From the NCBI GenBank assembly GCA_018268755.1, contig JAFDVW010000007.1, forward strand, positions 290,940-354,939: a stretch of 64,000 bases of DNA, written 5' to 3'. The notes below the pieces were generated by a model that saw nothing but the letters and a program-made list of their open reading frames with translations, was not told the DNA's origin and ran no database searches. The translations under genes and the position numbers were made by a program. The stretch comes from Acidobacteriota bacterium. Lineage in GTDB: Bacteria; Acidobacteriota; Terriglobia; Terriglobales; Acidobacteriaceae. This document shows positions 60,311 through 64,000 of the stretch, one piece after another (the stretch's first letter is position 1; each line of letters begins with the position of its first letter).

Positions 60311-60874
60311 TTGCGCGAAATTGCCGAACTCCGACTGGCGAAAAAGATCCGCGAACTCCGCCAGGCCAAAAGTATGACCATTCAGCAGGTCAGCGAAATC
60401 GCCGGCCTGAGCCGGGGCCTGGTTTCCAAGATCGAAACCTGCAAAGTTTCTCCGCCCATCGCCACCCTGGCCAAGATCGCCCATGCGCTCAGCGTCCCTC
60501 TCGGGGAATTCTTTGACTGGTCGGAAGGCGATGACGCTCTGGTCTATACGCCCAAAGCGCGCCGCCAGGCGGTACGCGGGCGCCGCACCAGCTCCAACTA
60601 TATCTATGAGCTGCTCGCTCCTGGCCGCCGTCATCGCGACATGCAACCCACCATCGTTTCCATCGATGGAAAGAAATACAAGTTCTCTCTGCTCGACCAC
60701 GCCGGCGAGCAGTTTATCTTCCTGCTGGAAGGCGAGATGGATTACATCGTAGGCGACAAGACCTACCATATGGTCCCGGAGGACGCTCTTTATTTTGATG
60801 CCCGCGCTCCCCATGGCCCCAAACTGGGCAAGAACCAGAAAGCACGTTATCTGGTGGTCTTCAGCTCCACATAA
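60311..60874 (+). CDS. XRE-family regulator with C-terminal cupin sensor
   Basis: This 187-residue regulator has an N-terminal XRE helix-turn-helix (about residues 8-65: KIRELRQAKSMTIQQVSEIA, GLSRGLVSKIETCKVSPP). Its C-terminal cupin domain (about 110-185) contains HAGEQFIFLLEGEMDYIVGD and PHGPKLG. I place the start at TTG 60311, which has a GAGGA site six bases away and gives the usual length; the frame is open further upstream but without resemblance. TATACT near 60252 is a -10 candidate. It is divergent from the isomerase operon and convergent with the glycosidase gene, so it probably controls the sugar genes in response to a small ligand. Confidence 0.87.
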   Translation: MREIAELRLAKKIRELRQAKSMTIQQVSEIAGLSRGLVSKIETCKVSPPIATLAKIAHALSVPLGEFFDWSEGDDALVYTPKARRQAVRGRRTSSNYIYELLAPGRRHRDMQPTIVSIDGKKYKFSLLDHAGEQFIFLLEGEMDYIVGDKTYHMVPEDALYFDARAPHGPKLGKNQKARYLVVFSST

Positions 60875-60895
60875 GACAGAAAATATAAAGTTCGG

Positions 60896-60927
60896 AGACA
60901 GGCGCATCCGCCGTGGTGCACCTGTCT
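60896..60927 (+). terminator. Terminator after the XRE-cupin gene
   Basis: AGACAGG and CCTGTCT form a 7-bp stem. It extends inward past one mismatch by GCA/TGC to a 10-base loop, and a short T-run follows. It lies 22 bases after the stop codon, between convergent genes. Confidence 0.5.
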
Positions 60928-60967
60928 TTGTCCTGCAGGCCTCTCGCTCTGCAGCCGCTCTCCGCCA

Positions 60968-63900
60968 CTATGAGGGCGAAGCACCATAGAAGCCGTCCAC
61001 CTCAGGCCGTGTACTCTCCTGCCACCACTGTTTCACCAGCCAGGCTTCGGCGACAGCTTCCACATCCGGAGGAAGATAGGTATACATGGCAAAGGTAAAT
61101 TTTTGCCCGGAATGCGCCGGCGAAAGCGGCGCTTTGTAAACCACCCACGAACAACCTGCGTTCTGCGTATTGCCGTATTGACGAGCATCGGGCACCGGGA
61201 ACATTTGCAGATTACGCTCTTCCACGCGGGCGCGTAACTGAACAATCTCGGCGGCGTAGGGAGAATACCGATACTCCGCTTCTCCCTTCTTCAGCCGTAT
61301 GTGGATGGCCACGACCGAGCGGCTGTCGAAATGGGGCAACCGGCAGGTGAACCGCTGCACCCCGGACCGCATTCCCTCCTGTTCAAAGCGTCCGGCATCG
61401 GCGGCTTTTAACTCCATCCAGCTCTCCGGCGCGGTCTGACTTAGGGACAAGGCCTGTCCGTGCTGCGCCGCGCTGGCGCTGTCCAGCTCTCTTCGAGGAG
61501 CGTTGCTATGGGAAGCCGGCCCCACCTCAAGCAGGAGGGTCTCAAATGGACGCAACCAGATTTCCTCCGTGCTCCCGGCCCGGGAGTCTGTGCCGCCGGC
61601 CGGAGAGACCACGGTTTTTTCCGGAAAATGTGTGGTCAGTTGCAGAGGGGTGCCTGCCGGCACAGACAATCCAAGCCGCTGGTCCAAAGGCAGCTTTATC
61701 TTGCGCGAGGTGAAATGGACATTGTTGGCGAAGATAAATCCACGATCGCGCTCACAGAATGCATATCCATACGGTTCATTCTGGAAGATGTCGCCGATAT
61801 CCCGCCGTGGACGAAGCAAGATGGATTCATTGTCGCGCGAAAGCTTGATCATCTCCGCCAGGAATTCCAGGTCATCGTCGTCCAGGAGCTTCGAGTCGCC
61901 CCATATCTGGGGGAAAATCAGATTGCCACGGCCCAGGTCCATCACCAGCGCTTCGCGCCAGCGGTGCTTGCCCATGGAATTGCCCCAGCGAATCTGGGAG
62001 AGCCACACCCCGAGACTATCTTTGAGCAGGGGCGGGATGGAAGTCGCGAAACGCGTGCTTTGGTCCAGCGCCAGCGTGACCGAGTCCCGGTAATAGAGGC
62101 TGGGTACCCAGCTGGTACCGGAGCCTTCCAGGAACAGCCCGGATTCGAAAATGCTGTCTCCATAGACACCCCAGAAGGGGGAATCTCCGACGCCCCAATA
62201 CCAGACCACAAAAATGTCCGGCGCGGCTTTGCGCGCGTGGTCGGCAATATCAATCAGGCGATCAAACATGGCCTCCGACGAATACTTTCCCGGAAGATGC
62301 TCGTGCCGCGTGCTGTTGCAGTAATAATCTCCGATATCCAGCTTCACCAGGCGCAACTTGTTATTGCGAATATGGTGCTGCACCGCGCCGTCAAAGGTTT
62401 GGAAATAAGGATCGGAAGCGATACACAGGGTCCGCCCAATCCCCAGCCCTTTGGGATATCCATTGTGATAATCGCTGACCGGCGGCTCACTTGGGGGAGC
62501 CAGAGATTCTCCCGGCGCTGGAATAGCGCTGGCCTGGATTCCCGGGTAAGAGCCATTGGACCATCCGCCCCCACTCACGGAGAACCACAGTCCAAACTTC
62601 ATGCCCAGATCCGCCACGCCATCGATCATTTTCGATGGACCATCGGGATAACATTGGTTGGCAAATTCCGTCAGATCGCCATCATTGCTGGGCCATCCCT
62701 GGTCTAACGTGAAATAGTCAAACTTCACGCCTTTGGATTGCCATCCCTTCACCACCCGCTGGGTGTAAAGGACCTCATCGTCCGTCAGCGCAGGACATCC
62801 GCCCCACTGGTTGTTGATCCCATAGCAGGTATAAATAGAGATGTGCTTTTTCTGCATACGCGGGCTGCGGGAAAGAATGTAGCGATGGAACTGATCGAGC
62901 AATTCCCCCGCCGCGGCCACGCCGACCAGCGAGGTCTGCGTCCTTAAGGATGCTCCCGGCGGTATGGATCGGCCGGGGCAATGCCATAAGCGAATAGTTC
63001 CGGCAGAACTCTGATTGATGCCGGCGGGATGTTCGAGGCCGAAGAAGGCTTCGTTTTCCAGGAAAATCGGGACTCCCTGTCCTCCTTCGCTGGCCGCGTC
63101 CTGAATCTGGTAGGCATCCACATCCACGTCTAGAAGCATCTGGGGACGGGAAGAACGATTTTTGATCTCCAGCCATTTGCGCCGGGTAAAACCATCCAAT
63201 TCGTAGTGGGCCACTACCTCCAGTTGCTGTTCTTTATTCTGGAGCGCAAAATCAATTTTTCCCTGGCTTTGCCGGCGCACATCCGTCAGTTGAAAATTGG
63301 AAACCGGGACGAAAGGCTGGCCCACGGAGACAAACTGATCGAATAACCAGGGGCGAAACACAATGCGCGACAGAATATTGTCGGGAACATTCGCAAAATG
63401 AAAGTTGTACCCCTTGGTACGCACCGCCAGCAGATTGCTCTTTCCCGGCCCAAAGCGTAGTGCGGCATAGCCGGGATCCGAAGGCCGTAAGGAATACCGC
63501 CCCGGCGTGCGCCAGCGTCCGGCAACCTCGCGGTGGCCAATCTGCTGGCCATTCACATAAATCCATTGCTGGTTCCAATCGAGCTGATCGTATCCGCCCA
63601 GAATGAAGAAAATCTCCTGTCCCTGCGCGGACTGGGGAAGCTCCACTTCCTTGCGAAACCATCCATACCCGTCATAGACACGGCCTCTTTGTCCGCCCGC
63701 CAAGTTTCTTACCGGCTTCCACTCGCCGGCTTCCCTTCGTCCTTCATGAAACCCCTTGGCTAGGCCGCTTTCTTTTTCAGGAGCAACGCTCCCGTCGTCG
63801 CTGAGACAGAAATCCCACCAGGGAATTTCCACGCGGGGAGCGTTGGAAAACGTCAGACTAAATTCTTTTTCCACCTGCAGCGGAAACTTCCGTCCGGAAA

Positions 63901-64000
63901 TACGGTTCTCAAAGCCGATGCTGCGAATTCCCGTGGAAGAGGTCTCCAGATGCCAGGCAATCTGCGAGTTCTCCAGGAGGCACTGTTGCAAATAGTCGGT
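60968..64000 (-). CDS. Large alpha-galactosidase-like glycoside hydrolase, 5' end cut by window
   Basis: The frame is open to the window edge, so the N-terminus is missing; over 1000 residues are visible. The first visible part includes a GH2-like sugar-binding jelly roll (YGWFRKEVELPQSAQGQEIF, WIYVNGQQIGHREVAG). A beta-supersandwich follows, and then a TIM barrel of clan GH-D style with VKFDYFTLDQGW, LVKLDIGDYYC (candidate nucleophile Asp) and IFVVWYWGVGDSPFW. A C-terminal beta domain ends the protein. Enzymes of this form remove alpha-linked galactose or related sugars. It is convergent with the XRE-cupin gene and probably supplies sugars to the neighbouring pathway. The precise family (GH27/36 or relative) is not certain. 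Confidence 0.8.
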   Translation of the reverse strand, partial: TDYLQQCLLENSQIAWHLETSSTGIRSIGFENRISGRKFPLQVEKEFSLTFSNAPRVEIPWWDFCLSDDGSVAPEKESGLAKGFHEGRREAGEWKPVRNLAGGQRGRVYDGYGWFRKEVELPQSAQGQEIFFILGGYDQLDWNQQWIYVNGQQIGHREVAGRWRTPGRYSLRPSDPGYAALRFGPGKSNLLAVRTKGYNFHFANVPDNILSRIVFRPWLFDQFVSVGQPFVPVSNFQLTDVRRQSQGKIDFALQNKEQQLEVVAHYELDGFTRRKWLEIKNRSSRPQMLLDVDVDAYQIQDAASEGGQGVPIFLENEAFFGLEHPAGINQSSAGTIRLWHCPGRSIPPGASLRTQTSLVGVAAAGELLDQFHRYILSRSPRMQKKHISIYTCYGINNQWGGCPALTDDEVLYTQRVVKGWQSKGVKFDYFTLDQGWPSNDGDLTEFANQCYPDGPSKMIDGVADLGMKFGLWFSVSGGGWSNGSYPGIQASAIPAPGESLAPPSEPPVSDYHNGYPKGLGIGRTLCIASDPYFQTFDGAVQHHIRNNKLRLVKLDIGDYYCNSTRHEHLPGKYSSEAMFDRLIDIADHARKAAPDIFVVWYWGVGDSPFWGVYGDSIFESGLFLEGSGTSWVPSLYYRDSVTLALDQSTRFATSIPPLLKDSLGVWLSQIRWGNSMGKHRWREALVMDLGRGNLIFPQIWGDSKLLDDDDLEFLAEMIKLSRDNESILLRPRRDIGDIFQNEPYGYAFCERDRGFIFANNVHFTSRKIKLPLDQRLGLSVPAGTPLQLTTHFPEKTVVSPAGGTDSRAGSTEEIWLRPFETLLLEVGPASHSNAPRRELDSASAAQHGQALSLSQTAPESWMELKAADAGRFEQEGMRSGVQRFTCRLPHFDSRSVVAIHIRLKKGEAEYRYSPYAAEIVQLRARVEERNLQMFPVPDARQYGNTQNAGCSWVVYKAPLSPAHSGQKFTFAMYTYLPPDVEAVAEAWLVKQWWQESTRPEVDGFYGASPS

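Overview
The window looks like a chromosomal piece of an Acidobacteriota (Acidobacteria) genome. It is GC-rich and densely packed. It carries two very large outer-membrane receptors with an N-terminal carboxypeptidase-regulatory-like domain, a PadR plus membrane-protein pair, secreted S9 and amidohydrolase enzymes, and a palindromic intergenic element of a kind common in that phylum. The phylum call is inference from gene content. I saw no rRNA, tRNA, CRISPR array, prophage or insertion sequence.

Layout. 0.3-7.8 kb: PadR/membrane pair, DUF1801 protein, D-aminoacylase, OsmC protein, lipocalin-like protein, MgtC/DUF4010 membrane protein, S9 peptidase. 7.8-14.6 kb: a TonB-type receptor, a frameshifted glycosyltransferase remnant, an orphan hypothetical gene and a secreted LssY_C protein. 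14.7-30.7 kb: Lrp regulator, L-serine dehydratase, amino-acid permease, a second receptor, then a GNAT enzyme coupled to an N-succinylamino-acid-racemase/OSBS-type enolase, an RpiR regulator, a beta-lactamase/VanX fusion and a PBP4/D-aminoacylase fusion. Read together, the last five genes look like peptidoglycan turnover plus D-amino-acid salvage. 30.7-33.8 kb: Tat-type GH2 glycosidase.

34.0-38.4 kb: an ECF41 (SigJ-like) sigma factor with a small acidic protein, an Fe-S protein, an NmrA-like reductase, a cupin and an alpha/beta hydrolase. Three promoters with the ECF41 pattern (TGTCACA, 16-bp spacer, NGTC) lie in front of these units, so this appears to be a small self-contained regulon.

38.4-47.2 kb: the most interesting locus. 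An unusual sigma-70-like protein, a double zinc-finger membrane anti-sigma factor and a PrsW intramembrane protease are followed by a small zinc-ribbon membrane protein, a glycine-zipper membrane protein, a TerY-like vWA protein, a PP2C phosphatase and a Ser/Thr kinase with a zinc ribbon. PrsW, the phosphatase and the kinase end in the same FHA-like domain. Two nearly identical ECF-type promoters (GGAATA, 15-bp spacer, CGTCTT) lie inside the gene row. I infer an envelope-stress or metal-stress circuit joining regulated proteolysis to a TerY-P phosphorylation triad.

47.3-64.0 kb: a catabolic region with aldehyde dehydrogenase, FadR-type regulator, E1alpha/E1beta/E2 of a 2-oxoacid dehydrogenase, CaiB CoA-transferase, MaoC hydratase, CitE-like lyase, two mandelate-racemase-type dehydratases, two SDR dehydrogenases, a sugar isomerase, an XRE-cupin regulator and a large glycosidase cut by the window edge. 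It suggests breakdown of a glycoside to sugar acids and on through CoA-activated intermediates to pyruvate and acetyl-CoA.
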